A DNA stretch of 64,000 bases from Aeromonas dhakensis (GTDB taxonomy: Bacteria > Pseudomonadota > Gammaproteobacteria > Enterobacterales > Aeromonadaceae), in contig NZ_CDBH01000051.1 of assembly GCF_000820305.1 (NCBI RefSeq), forward strand, positions 1-64,000, written 5' to 3'. This document shows, in pieces, positions 9,477-19,700 of this stretch. The notes beneath the pieces were generated by a model. It saw only the letters and a program-made list of their open reading frames with translations, ran no database searches and was not told where the DNA came from. A program made the translations under genes and the position numbers. Every line of letters begins with the position of its first letter. Within the stretch, counting starts at the first letter, position 1.

Positions 9477-10178
9477 ATGACCGCTCATATCAATGCCAAC
9501 CCGGGCGATTTCGCCGAGACCGTCATCATGCCGGGGGACCCGCTGCGGGCCCGCTATATCGCCGAGACCTTTCTGACCGATGCGCGCGAGGTGACCAATG
9601 TGCGCAACATGCTGGGCTACACCGGCTACTACAACGGCCAGCGCATCTCGGTGATGGGCCACGGCATGGGGATCCCCTCCATGGTGCTCTACGCCCACGA
9701 GTTGGTGAACGACTTCGGGGTCAAGCGCATCATCCGCATCGGCAGTCTGGGGGCGACCCAGCGCCACGTGCAGATGCGTGACGTCATTCTGGCGCAGGCG
9801 GCGGGCACCGACTCCCCGACCAACGCCAAGCGCAGCGCCGGTTACCAGATGGCCACCTCGGCCGACTTCGCCCTGCTGCACAAGGCCTTTACCAAGGCGC
9901 AGGAGAAGGGCATTCCGGTCAAGGTGGGCAATATCTTCACCGGCGACCTCTATTACGATCCGGACGAAAACCTCATTCCGGCGCTGGAGAAGTTCGGCGT
10001 GCTCGGCATCGACATGGAGGTGGCCGGTCTCTACGGGCTGGCCCATCAACAGGGGATTGAGGCGCTCGCTATCCTGACTGTCTCCGACCACTGCCTGACC
10101 GGTGAAGAGACTACTGCCGAAGAGCGGCAGCTCTCCTTCAACCAGATGATCGAGCTGGCGCTGCACACCGCGCTGTAA
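9477..10178 (+). CDS. deoD: Purine nucleoside phosphorylase DeoD-type
   Basis: A 233-aa hexameric-type phosphorylase that cleaves purine (deoxy)nucleosides with phosphate to base plus (deoxy)ribose-1-phosphate. Motifs follow E. coli DeoD in order: INANPGDFAETVIMPGDPLRA (phosphate site), VMGHGMGIPS, IRIGSLGA, GIDMEVAGLY (ribose-binding Met-Glu) and TVSDHCLTGEE with the catalytic Asp. Start follows GGAG at about 10 bases. A nucleobase/nucleoside-like MFS carrier follows 53 bases later, suggesting a salvage unit. It is separate from the usual deoCABD cluster, so it may be a second DeoD copy. Confidence 0.93.
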   Translation: MTAHINANPGDFAETVIMPGDPLRARYIAETFLTDAREVTNVRNMLGYTGYYNGQRISVMGHGMGIPSMVLYAHELVNDFGVKRIIRIGSLGATQRHVQMRDVILAQAAGTDSPTNAKRSAGYQMATSADFALLHKAFTKAQEKGIPVKVGNIFTGDLYYDPDENLIPALEKFGVLGIDMEVAGLYGLAHQQGIEALAILTVSDHCLTGEETTAEERQLSFNQMIELALHTAL

Positions 10179-10231
10179 GCGCCGCGGTCCGCCCAACCCT
10201 GCACGCACCCTGACCCCAAGAGAGATCCAAT

Positions 10232-11395
10232 ATGAACAATAAGCTCTCCCTCACTGCCATCAGCTTCCTGGCCAACTTCGTGATGGCCGGTTTTGCGACC
10301 CAGTTCGGCATGCTGATCGACCCCATCGCCGCCAAGTTTGGCGCCGACGTCAATCAGGTGGCCTCCATCTTCTCCCTGCTCAACGGCGGGGCGCTGGCGG
10401 GCACCATTGCCGCCTTCTTCCTCATCGAGAAAGTAGGCCTCAAGCGGATGACGCTGATCTGCTACGGCCTGATCGCGCTGGCGGCGGCCGCGCTCCATCT
10501 GACCGGCTCGCTCTATGTGGTGATGGCGGCCATGACGGTGATCGGCCTGTGCGGCGGGGTGGGGCTCTGCATTGCGGGAACCCTGGTGGTGAGCGTCTGG
10601 CAGGCGCGGATGCAGAGCACCATGCTGGTGGTGCAGGATGCCACCTTCAACGTGGCCGGGGTGGTCTTTCCGCTGATCACTACCTACACCCTGACTCACG
10701 CCATGGCGTGGAGCTGGAGCTATCTGGCGGTGGGCGTGGTGGCGCTGGCGACCATGCTGGTGGCGGTGCTGACCAATTTCCGCAGCTGCGAGGCGGGCGG
10801 CGAGAGCGCCGGCAACGAACACTCGGAGTGGAACCTCGGCATCATCAGCGGCGGGTTGGGGCTCTTTCTCGGCATGCTGGCGCTCTACACCTTCCTCACC
10901 TGGGCGCCCATGTTCGTGAAGAACAAGTTCGGCATCCCCTTCGAGGAGGCGGGCAACATCATCACTCAGTACTGGACGGCGGCCCTGCTCGGCGCGCTTG
11001 TCTCCACCGCCATCGTGACCCGCATTGCGATCCGCACCTTCCTCTTGGTGATCATCACCCTGGCGATGGGGATGACGGCGCTCATCGTCACCACTGACAA
11101 CCTGAGCCAGTTGCCATACCTCACCTACGGTTACGGCTTTGTCTGCGCCGCGCTCTACAACGCCTTTATCGCCTACGGGGTGTCGTTTGTGCGCCAGGCA
11201 TCGAGCAAGAACGTCTCCTATATCCTCATCAGCGGCAGCGCGGGGGCCATGTTCAGCCCGGCCATCAGCGCCCTGTTCGAGCAGGTGATAGGTCTGCAGG
11301 CGGTGATGTACGCCATCCCGCTCATCTACGGTGTGATCCTCGCCATGCTGGTGGCGTCACTGCGCATGGCCCGGCCGCAGCCCTGTCTCGCCTGA
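10232..11395 (+). CDS. TsgA-like MFS transporter
   Basis: A 387-aa inner-membrane protein with about 12 hydrophobic segments and the MFS two-halves layout (central charged loop around residues 180-200). The sequence resembles E. coli TsgA in its N-terminal lay-out (WISF-like start, LNAG-like LNGG after helix 2, IEKVGLKR loop). The substrate is unknown. Position directly after deoD, probably in one transcript, suggests uptake of a nucleoside or related compound, but that is inference. GAGAGA upstream serves as ribosome site. A terminator follows at 11415. Confidence 0.8.
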   Translation: MNNKLSLTAISFLANFVMAGFATQFGMLIDPIAAKFGADVNQVASIFSLLNGGALAGTIAAFFLIEKVGLKRMTLICYGLIALAAAALHLTGSLYVVMAAMTVIGLCGGVGLCIAGTLVVSVWQARMQSTMLVVQDATFNVAGVVFPLITTYTLTHAMAWSWSYLAVGVVALATMLVAVLTNFRSCEAGGESAGNEHSEWNLGIISGGLGLFLGMLALYTFLTWAPMFVKNKFGIPFEEAGNIITQYWTAALLGALVSTAIVTRIAIRTFLLVIITLAMGMTALIVTTDNLSQLPYLTYGYGFVCAALYNAFIAYGVSFVRQASSKNVSYILISGSAGAMFSPAISALFEQVIGLQAVMYAIPLIYGVILAMLVASLRMARPQPCLA

Positions 11396-11414
11396 GCGGG
11401 GGCGTAAACAGCAA

Positions 11415-11443
11415 GAGGGGCGGTATAAACCGCCCCTTTTTTT
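11415..11443 (+). terminator. Terminator of deoD-MFS unit
   Basis: GGGGCGGT (11417-11424) pairs with ACCGCCCC (11429-11436), with a tetraloop and seven Ts. Confidence 0.92.
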
Positions 11444-11491
11444 GTTGCTGTTCCGCTTGTTGCTGTTCAGGCGGCGACTGATGCCCGCGAC

Positions 11492-12169
11492 TTATGGCTG
11501 CTCCAGAAAGGCCTTGAGCCCCGCCAGATCGCGGATCTGCAATCCCTCCTCACCGCGCTCCACCAATCCTTTATCCATCAGCTCCTTCACCGCCCGCCGG
11601 TAAACCCGGTCGGTAGTGCCGAAGCGCTCCGCCTCCTGATACCCCTTGCGAAAGCCGCTCACCGGGTTGTGGTGACAGTGGCTGTGATAGAGGTCGAGGG
11701 CGATGTTGTAGCTGATGGGGTAGAGCATGCGGCAGGTGAAGATGTCCACCGTGTCCTGATAGTCGATGGCAATGGCGGTGGCAAAGAAGAGCGCCACCTT
11801 GGGGTGGGCGACCAGCGCTTGTTCCAGCTGCTCGCCGTCGATGCGGGCCACTTCCAGCGGCTCCTCGGCGATGATGTCGAGCTGGCAGCGATAGCCGGTG
11901 AAGAACTCCATCTCGCCAAACAGCTGGTGGTCGCACTCCAGGGTGCCGAGCTGAAAGCGGCGGCCATTCATGGCGGTGTGGCCCATGGCGATGCGGCCGC
12001 TCTTGACCAGCACCAGATCCCGCAGCGGTTCGCCCTGGCGCATCAGGGGCTCCCCCTCGGGGATCAGGCGCCGCTCCGTGATGCAGGAGCTGACCACCTG
12101 TTCGATGAGATCGTGGCCGGCTTGCCAGTGGGGCTGAAAGCGTCCCTTGAGAAGGGGTTTGAGTTGCAT
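11492..12169 (-). CDS. Crp/Fnr-family transcriptional regulator (YeiL-like)
   Basis: A 225-aa protein. An N-terminal cyclic-nucleotide-binding-type beta barrel (about 20-130, including ALVHPKV-like hinge and LVKSGRIAMGH strand) is followed by a dimer helix and a winged-helix DNA-binding domain (about 165-215, AERFGTTDRVYRRAVKELMD then GLVERGEEGLQI). The canonical RxS cAMP pocket is not evident, so the ligand is probably not cAMP. It resembles E. coli YeiL. The frame extends upstream to 12343, but ATG at 12169 gives the family N terminus (MQLKPLLKG). It is convergent with the deoD/MFS unit and might regulate it. Confidence 0.8.
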   Translation of the reverse strand: MQLKPLLKGRFQPHWQAGHDLIEQVVSSCITERRLIPEGEPLMRQGEPLRDLVLVKSGRIAMGHTAMNGRRFQLGTLECDHQLFGEMEFFTGYRCQLDIIAEEPLEVARIDGEQLEQALVAHPKVALFFATAIAIDYQDTVDIFTCRMLYPISYNIALDLYHSHCHHNPVSGFRKGYQEAERFGTTDRVYRRAVKELMDKGLVERGEEGLQIRDLAGLKAFLEQP

Positions 12170-12356
12170 GATGTGCGCGCCTGCTGAAAACAAACGGCTA
12201 TTACACACCCTGCTGCTGGCAGACTCCAGTCTAGAGAGGCCGCGGGTCGGCACAGGCATGCGAAGGTGTGACGGGGATCGGGCTGGCAGGACTGGGGTGG
12301 ATGCAGCTGGAGCGGATAGGGCGGGAGCACAGCCCCGCGCCATCCGGCCCAGGTAA

Positions 12357-15300
12357 TCAGACCGGGCTCAGGGCGCTGGCGCCGCTCTGCTCCAGGCTGG
12401 CGAGGGCCGTGCGCAGCCGGGCCAGGCCGATGGGCTTGTAGAGGCACTCGTCCATGCCGGCGGCCAGGCAGCGCTCCCGCTCGCGCGCGGTGGCGTGGGC
12501 GGTAAAGCCCCAGATTGGCAGCGTGTGGCCGCGGGCGCGCAGGCGGCGGGTCAGCTCGAAGCCATCCATCAGCGGCATCTGGCAGTCGGTGATGACGAGA
12601 TCGAAGGGCTGGCTCTGGCTGGCTTGCAGCGCCTCGGCGCCGTTGCCGCGCACGCTCACCTCGTGGCCCAGATGCTTGAGCTGCTGGCGCAGCAGCACCT
12701 GGTTGGCGTGGTTGTCGTCCACCACCAGCACCCGCAGCCGGGTTGCCGCAACCGGCCGGGGGGAGGGCACAAGCAGTGGCCCGGCCGGCGGCGACGCGGC
12801 GTCGAGGGGCTCGAGGGGGGCGGCCAGCGGGGTGAGCGGCAGCCGGATCCTGAGCTCGGTGCCGGCGCCAAGCTCGCTGCTGACCGCTATCTTGCCCCCC
12901 ATCAGCTGGCACAGCATGCGGGCGATATTGAGGCCAAGGCCGGTGCCGGCGAACTGGTAGGGGTCGTGGGCGCGGTAGAAGGGGCTGAACAGCCCGGGCA
13001 GCTTGTCGGGGGCTATGCCCACCCCGCTGTCGCGGATGATGAGGTGCAGCAGCGGCTGCTCCGCGCTCCCCGTGAGGCTGGCCTGCAGGCTCACCTCCCC
13101 CCGCTCGGTGAACTTGATGGCGTTGCCGAGCAGGTTGAAGACGATCTGGCGCAGGCGCAGCGGGTCGATGAGCACCCGCGGCAGGGGGGGCAGCTCGACC
13201 CGGTAGCCAAGCCCCTTTTGCTGGGCCATCCCCTTGCAGGCGCGGGCCACCGAGTGGAGCAGGGGCGCCAGCTCGCACGGCTCGGGGGCGAGGGTCAGCT
13301 GGCCCGCTTCGATGCTGGAGATGTCCAGCACGTCGCCGATGAGATCGAGCAGGCCGTTGGCGGATTCGGAGGCGATGCGCAGCTGCTCGCCGGTGTGGCG
13401 GGCGAGGGCGGGATCCTGGCTCGCCAGCTCCAGCATGCCGAGAATGGCGTTCATGGGGGTGCGGATCTCGTGGCTCATGGTGGCCAGAAAGTCGCTCTTG
13501 GCCCGGCTGGCACGGTCGGCCTGCTCCTTGGCGCGGCGCAGCGCCTCCTCCATGGTCTTGCGCTCGGTGATGTCGATCCAGCCGTTGATCACCCCGCTGA
13601 TGGCGCCGCGGTAGTCAAAGTAGGGCACCATCCAGTGGTAGACGAACTGGCGCGGGCCGCGCTGGCTGAAGATGCGATCCGACAGTATGGGGCTGCCGCT
13701 TCGCAGCACCTGCTGAAAATCCTGCTCCAGGGCGGCGATGGCCTCGGCGCCGAGCAGTCCCTTGAGCCCCTCGGCAAACGAGGTACCGAGTACCCGCTCG
13801 ATGGGGGCGTTGAGGGTGGCCAGGTACTTGCTGTTGCAGAGGATCACCTTGCCCCCCTTGTCGCGCACCACTATGGGGTGGGGCAGGCTCTCGCCGAGCG
13901 CCTCGATGAAGCGCACGTGCTCCTCCAGCTGGCGGCGGGAGGCCTGCTCCGAGCGGGCCAGCCGGTTGAGCATACGATTGCGGTAAAACAGCAGCAGGGC
14001 GACGGCGCACAGCCCCGCCAGCAGCAGGTAGAAGTAGGGGGCGTTGCGCTCCATGAAGGTGGGGGCCGGCAGTTTGCGGTTGCGCCACTGGTAACTCATC
14101 ATCGCCAGCTCGTTGGGGGCGATGGAGAGGATGGTCTTGTCGATGATGTCCATCAGCATCCGGTTGGCGGGCAGGCCGGCAAAGCCCATCCGGATGGGCT
14201 GGTCGTCGGCGGGGCCGGCGATGCGGATCTGCTGAAGCCTGCCCCCCTCCACCGCATGCTGGGCAAAATAGAGCGGCACGATGGCGGCATCGAGGCGCCC
14301 CTCGTTGACCGCCTCCATCGCCTCGTCGGCGCTCTCCAGAAAGCTCACCTGGCTGTCGCCAAGTCCTCTGGCGATGGGGTTGTAGATGGTGCTGCCCACC
14401 TGTTTGCCGGCAAGCTGTGCCAGATCGCCGCTTAAGGAATCCCCCTTGCGGGCCACCAACACATAGATGTCGTCGGTGGCGTAGGGCAGGGAGGGGCGCA
14501 GCCGGTAACCCTCGGCCACCGGGCGGGAGATGGCGCCGATGAGATCCAGCTCCCCCCTGAGCAGGGCCTCCTTGCGGGCCTGCTCCGAGCCGTAACTGAC
14601 GAACTTGAAGCGCAGGCCGGAGCGCTTGCTGATCTTCTCCAGCATCTCCACCGACATGCCGGTGAGCTGGTTGTCGTAGTCGCGCACCCCGTAGGGGTAG
14701 AGGTCGTCCATCAGCCACACCTTCACCGGGCCGGCGCTGGCGAGCCAGGCGCGCTCCTCGCGGCTGTAGAGATCGCCGGGGCGCTCGACGATGTCGCGGA
14801 TGGGGCCGTTCCACTGGTTGAAGATGAGGCTGCGGGTGACGTCGCTCACCCCCTCCAGGGTCTGGTCGAGCAGGGCCAGCAAGCCGGGATGAGCGGCCGA
14901 CACCGCGAAGCGAAAGCCGTCCGCCGCGATGGCGGGCTGCGCCTGGCTGCGCTGGCGGATCTTGTCGAAGCGCTCGCTGTTGAGGTAGTGCAGGGAGTGG
15001 GGGTCGCTTAGCAGCAGCGGCTCGTGGCCGAAGAAGACCGCATCGAAGGCCGCCACGTTGGAGGGGTAATTGACCAGTACCAGATCCGGGTAGTAGCGCT
15101 TGAAGGCGGCCTCGTTCACATAGCCCCGCACGGTGGCGACCCGCTGGCCCGGCTGCAGCAGCGGCCCCTGTTCGGCAGCGAGGGCCGAGAAGACGGGGGC
15201 ACTGCTGAAATAGCGCCGGCTGAGGGCGATGCCCGCCTGTTCGGCCGCGCCGAGGTTGAGGTTGCCGAGGTTGACGAGGTCGAGATCCCCGGCCCGCAGC

Positions 15301-15611
15301 GCCGCCAGCGCGCTGCGCGAGTCGTTGAATGCCCGCAGTTTCACCGGTTTTTGCAGCGCCCTGGCCAGGATGTCGAGGTAGTCGGCGGCGATCCCCTCGA
15401 AGTGCTCATCGGGCCCGATCATGGCGAACGGGCGATAGTCGTGGCGCAGCACCCCGACTCGCAGCGCCGTCATTTCGGCGAGCCAGGGCTGGTCAGCCGT
15501 GCTGGCGGGCGCCGGGGGGCTTTGCAGGTAGGGGCGACTGTGCAGGGTGAGCGCCTGGGCGCAGAGGGGCAGCAGCAGGCAGAGCAGCAGCAGGGGTCGG
15601 ATCAGGTTCAT
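12357..15611 (-). CDS. BvgS/EvgS-like hybrid sensor histidine kinase
   Basis: A 1084-aa inner-membrane sensor. Order: signal peptide (1-20), two periplasmic solute-binding (SBP_bac_3, Venus-flytrap) domains (about 50-275 and 295-510), one membrane helix (about 524-543), a PAS domain (565-685), the HisKA dimerisation helix with phospho-acceptor His714 in [10 protein letters not shown], an ATPase domain (N box LLGNAIKF, G boxes DSGVGIAP and GTGLGLNI), and a receiver domain with Asp1009 in [11 protein letters not shown]. Unlike BvgS it lacks a terminal HPt. The periplasmic domains suggest sensing of a small solute such as an amino acid. No cognate response regulator adjoins; the neighbouring kinase has an HPt that could serve in the relay. 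Confidence 0.92.
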   Translation of the reverse strand: MNLIRPLLLLCLLLPLCAQALTLHSRPYLQSPPAPASTADQPWLAEMTALRVGVLRHDYRPFAMIGPDEHFEGIAADYLDILARALQKPVKLRAFNDSRSALAALRAGDLDLVNLGNLNLGAAEQAGIALSRRYFSSAPVFSALAAEQGPLLQPGQRVATVRGYVNEAAFKRYYPDLVLVNYPSNVAAFDAVFFGHEPLLLSDPHSLHYLNSERFDKIRQRSQAQPAIAADGFRFAVSAAHPGLLALLDQTLEGVSDVTRSLIFNQWNGPIRDIVERPGDLYSREERAWLASAGPVKVWLMDDLYPYGVRDYDNQLTGMSVEMLEKISKRSGLRFKFVSYGSEQARKEALLRGELDLIGAISRPVAEGYRLRPSLPYATDDIYVLVARKGDSLSGDLAQLAGKQVGSTIYNPIARGLGDSQVSFLESADEAMEAVNEGRLDAAIVPLYFAQHAVEGGRLQQIRIAGPADDQPIRMGFAGLPANRMLMDIIDKTILSIAPNELAMMSYQWRNRKLPAPTFMERNAPYFYLLLAGLCAVALLLFYRNRMLNRLARSEQASRRQLEEHVRFIEALGESLPHPIVVRDKGGKVILCNSKYLATLNAPIERVLGTSFAEGLKGLLGAEAIAALEQDFQQVLRSGSPILSDRIFSQRGPRQFVYHWMVPYFDYRGAISGVINGWIDITERKTMEEALRRAKEQADRASRAKSDFLATMSHEIRTPMNAILGMLELASQDPALARHTGEQLRIASESANGLLDLIGDVLDISSIEAGQLTLAPEPCELAPLLHSVARACKGMAQQKGLGYRVELPPLPRVLIDPLRLRQIVFNLLGNAIKFTERGEVSLQASLTGSAEQPLLHLIIRDSGVGIAPDKLPGLFSPFYRAHDPYQFAGTGLGLNIARMLCQLMGGKIAVSSELGAGTELRIRLPLTPLAAPLEPLDAASPPAGPLLVPSPRPVAATRLRVLVVDDNHANQVLLRQQLKHLGHEVSVRGNGAEALQASQSQPFDLVITDCQMPLMDGFELTRRLRARGHTLPIWGFTAHATARERERCLAAGMDECLYKPIGLARLRTALASLEQSGASALSPV

Positions 15612-15808
15612 TGCCAGATTGTGCCCCTCCCGCCGGTTGGATGGTGATCGAAAGCGGCGATTCTACCGAAGAGCGGCGCACAATGAACCTTTAATCAGCA
15701 GTTTGTCAGTGCAAACGGCAAGGCCGCTGGCGGGACGGGACTCGCCAGCGGCCTGCCAACTGTCCGCCCTGACTCCTGATTTGGACGGGGGCAGGCACGG
15801 CAGAGGAC

Positions 15809-16756
15809 TCACACCCTCTCGCCATCGGCGGCGACTCTGGCCCGTCCTGCCTCTTTGGCCCGGTAGAGCTGGCGGTCGGCCGCCTCCAGCAGCTGTTGCG
15901 GCGTGCCGGTCTGGCTGGGGATGGTACAGACCACGCCAAGGGAGATGGTCACCACCCTGGCCACCTCGGAGGCGAGGTGCTCGATGGCCAGCTCGCGCAC
16001 GGCGCTGCACATGCTGTCGGCGAGATGGACGGCGCTGGCCAGGGGGGTGTTGGGCAGCACGCAGGCAAACTCCTCGCCGCCGTAGCGGGCTACCAGATCG
16101 TGCGGCCTGCCCAGCCGCTCGGCCAGCACGGCGGCGATGGCCTGCAGGCAGTGATCGCCGGCCTGATGGCCATAGCGGTCGTTGTAGCGCTTGAAGTAAT
16201 CGACATCGAGCATGATAAGGGAGAGGGGGGTGTTGTCTCGGCAACCCTGGCGCCACTGCCGCATCAGCTCATCATCGAACTGGCGCCGGTTCGGTATGCC
16301 GGTGAGGCCGTCAAGCATGGCCAGGTTGCGCAGCAAGTCCCCCTGCAGCTTGAGGGTGATGTGGGCCTTCACCCTGGCCCTGACGATGTTGGGACTGATG
16401 GGCTTGCTGATGAAATCCACCGCGCCGAGGGACAGGCCGTACTCTTCGTCCGTCTCCTCCTGCTGGGCCGTGACGAAGATGACGGGAATGTCCCGGGTGT
16501 CGGGATCCGCCTTGAGTTGCTGACAGACCTCGTGGCCGCTCATACCGTCCATGATGACGTCCAGCAAGACAAGGTCGGGCAGCAGGCTGCGGCAGAGGGC
16601 AAGTGCCTGCTCCCCGCTGGTCGCCATGAAGATCTCGCACTCTTCGCGAAAGAGCTGGTGCAGCAGCCTGATGTTGATCGCCTGATCATCGACGATCAGC
16701 AGTTTGGGGCGACGGTTGGTGGGCAGGTTCCAGGGGACCATCTTGGGCTCCATCAT
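15809..16756 (-). CDS. Response regulator with diguanylate cyclase (REC-GGDEF)
   Basis: A 315-aa protein. The N-terminal receiver (about 18-130) has phospho-acceptor Asp66 in LVLLDVIMDGMSG and acidic pocket VDD. The C-terminal GGDEF domain (about 145-310) has an intact active site GGEEF at 226-230 and an inhibitory I-site RPHD at 217-220, five residues before it, so it should make c-di-GMP with product inhibition. ATG at 16756 overlaps the stop of the upstream hybrid kinase (ATGA); an in-frame ATG at 16768 is an alternative. Coupled translation implies the 1627-aa kinase, through its HPt, phosphorylates this protein. Confidence 0.92.
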   Translation of the reverse strand: MMEPKMVPWNLPTNRRPKLLIVDDQAINIRLLHQLFREECEIFMATSGEQALALCRSLLPDLVLLDVIMDGMSGHEVCQQLKADPDTRDIPVIFVTAQQEETDEEYGLSLGAVDFISKPISPNIVRARVKAHITLKLQGDLLRNLAMLDGLTGIPNRRQFDDELMRQWRQGCRDNTPLSLIMLDVDYFKRYNDRYGHQAGDHCLQAIAAVLAERLGRPHDLVARYGGEEFACVLPNTPLASAVHLADSMCSAVRELAIEHLASEVARVVTISLGVVCTIPSQTGTPQQLLEAADRQLYRAKEAGRARVAADGERV

Positions 16757-19700
16757 TGGTTGTCGCATAGGGCGTGTCCCAGCTTGAGGGCGGCACCGAA
16801 CTCCAGGTTGTCGATCAGGCCGGCAAACTGGCGAAAGGCGGTGTGCAGCTGCGGCGGCGTCTTGGGCGCCAGGGCCTCGGTCAGCTCGACCGCCGCCAGA
16901 TTGCCATCTTCCAGCAGCGCCAGGATGTGCTGCATGGCCTCCCGCCATTCGGCGAGGGACAAGGCATCATCGGCCGGCTGCGTGGTGGTGTCGGGGGGCG
17001 GGGCGAAGGTTTTTTCGAGGCTCTCCAGGCTGAGCCGCACCGTCTCCTGCAACCGCTGCAGCCAGCCGGCGTCAGCCAGCAGCGCAGCGGCCTGCTGCTG
17101 GTCGGCGTGGAGCAGGGCCTGCTCCTGCGCCTTGGCCAGGGTGGCCAGTTGGCAGGCCCCCATGGTGCTGGCGCTGCCCTTGATGGCGTGCAATATGCGA
17201 CAGGCCTCCGTGACCTGGCCAGCGGCGATGGCCTGGTGCAAGGCCTCCAGCTGTTCTGCCATGTCGGGGTCGAACAGGCTCAGGATCCGTTGCAGCAGTT
17301 CGATATCGTTGTCAAAACGCTGGCGTATGACGGATTCCGCTTCCAGCAGGGCTTCGCTGGCTGCGGGGGACGGGGGCTGGGCAAGGGCTGGCTGGCCAGC
17401 CTTGCCAAGCTGGGCCAGCAGGGTGGAGACCAGCTGTTCGAGGGCAATGGGCTTGCCCACATGCTCATTCATGCCGGCAGCCAGGCAGAGCTGGCGATCC
17501 GCTTCCGAGGCGTTGGCGGTCATGGCGATGATGGGCAGGTTGGCAAACTGCGGGTGGGCCCGGATCTGGCGGGTGGCCTCCAGCCCGTCAATATCCGGCA
17601 TCTGCATGTCGATCAGCACGGCATCAAACGAGGGGGCTTGCTGCAATACCATGGCCACCCCGTCCCGCCCGCATTCGGCCAGCAGCACCCTGGCCCCTTC
17701 GCAGCTCAGCAATTCGCAGGCGACCTGGCGGTTGAGCAGATTGTCCTCCACCACCAGCAGGGTGAGACCACTCAGCCGGCGGGTGTGCTGGGCAGGGAGA
17801 GCGGGCGCGACGTCCTGGCCATTGAGGGCCTGATAGATGGCCTCTGCCAGCTGCTTGGGAGTCACGGGTTTGGTCAGCAGGCTGACGAAGGGGGTGGCGC
17901 CCGACTGGTGCGACTCGGTGAACACCTCGTGGCCGTAGGCGGTGACCATGATGACTCCGGGGACAGGGTCTTGCCCGGCCTGTTGCCGGATCTGGGCGGC
18001 GGCGTTCAGTCCATCCATGCCCGGCATGCTCCAGTCCATCAGCACTATGTCGAAGGGACGGCCCTGGGCACGGGCTTCGGCGACCCGGCGGACGGCCTCG
18101 GCCCCCGAGTGGACCAGCTCGGCCTGCCAGCCGAGCTGCAGCAGGGTGCGTTGCAGCAGCTCTGCCGCCAGCTCGCTGTCGTCGACCACCAGAATGTAGG
18201 GGGGCGGTGCCATGTCCGGGCAGGCCTCCTTGAGAGACTGGGGGGCGGCCTGTGCCAGGGTGATGTCGAACCAGAAGCGGCTGCCACGGCCAGGTTCACT
18301 CTCGACCCGCAGCTCTGCCCCCATCAGCTTGAGCAGGCGTTTGCAGATCACCAGCCCCAGTCCGGAGCCGCCGAAGCGACGGGTGGTGGAGGCCTCGGCC
18401 TGGGTGAAGCTCTCGAAGATGCGCTCCAGCTGGTGGGCGCTGATGCCGATGCCGCTGTCGGTGACGGCCACGCGGATGGTGACCGTCTGCTCATGGCGGG
18501 CCAGCAGCGCCATGGTGATCACCACTTGCCCCTTGATGGTGAACTTGAGGGCATTGCCCGCCAGGTTGGTGAGCACCTGCTGCAGGCGCATGCTGTCACC
18601 GATCAGGTGATTGGGCAGGTGGGGGTCGATATCGAACATGACCTCGATCTCTTTCTGGCGCTGGTTGCCGTCCAGTACGATGGCCAGGTCCCGCATCAGC
18701 AGCTCGATGTCGAAGGGGTGCAGATCGAGCTGCAGCTTGCTGGCCTCGATCTTCGAGTAGTCGAGAATGTCGTTGAGCAAGCCCAGCAGGGAGTTGGCCG
18801 CCGAGTGCGCCTTGACCACATAGTCGAGCTGGCGGGCGGTGAGCTCTGTGTACTGGATCAGCTGCAACATGCCGAGTACGGCGTTGAGGGGGGTGCGGAT
18901 CTCGTGGCTCATGTTGGCGAGGAAGGAGGACTTGGTCTGGCTGGCGGCATCTGCCTGCTCCTTGGCATAGAGCAGGCGGGACTCCAGCTCGGTCTGGGCT
19001 GTGATGTCACGGTTGAAGCCGATGACGCGCAGCGCCTGACCGCTGCTGTCCCGCTCCACTTTGGCCCCGGCCTGGATCACCCGGTGATCGCAGTTGTCCT
19101 GCATCACCCGAAAGACGGGGTCGTAGATGCCGGTGCCGGCCACGGCGCGGTTCAGGCTGGCAGTGGTGGCCGCCAGATCGTCCGGGTGCACCCTGTTTGC
19201 CCAGTGCTGGTAGTTGAGCCCCTCGTCCCTGAGCGTCAGCGGCAGATCGTAGAGCTCGAACATGCGGTTGTTCCAGCTCAGGGCGTTGCTGCCGAGCTCC
19301 CATGACCAGATCCCCAGCTCGGCCACGTCGGCCGCCATCTGCAGCTGATCGCGGGTCGACAGGATCTCGTTGCGCTGGGCCAGTTGCTGGGTCATGTCGG
19401 TCATGATGCAGACGAACATGCTGGAGCCCGCCGCCTGCATCCGGCCGATCGACATCTGCAGCGGGAACTCGCTGCCATCGCGCCGCCGTCCGATAAACTC
19501 CCTCTCCATCAGGGCGGCCAGCTGGCTGTCGCTGAGGGTGCCGAGGGGGAATTCACCCAGTTCATGCTCATCGCTGCTGTGCAACAGGGTCTGCACCTGT
19601 CGGCCCTGGATCTCGCCGGCCTGATAGCCAAAGGCGGTCTGACCGGCCGGGTTGAGGGAGTGAATGCGACCGTCAGGATCCATGGTCATGATGGGGTTGA

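Noticed and set aside
12495-14435. Open frame of 646 codons on the plus strand, opposite the BvgS-like kinase
   Set aside because: Antisense shadow of a GC-rich gene; low-complexity Gly/Ala/Gln/His composition, no ribosome site and no domain pattern. The same applies to the 843-codon plus-strand frame at 16774-19305.
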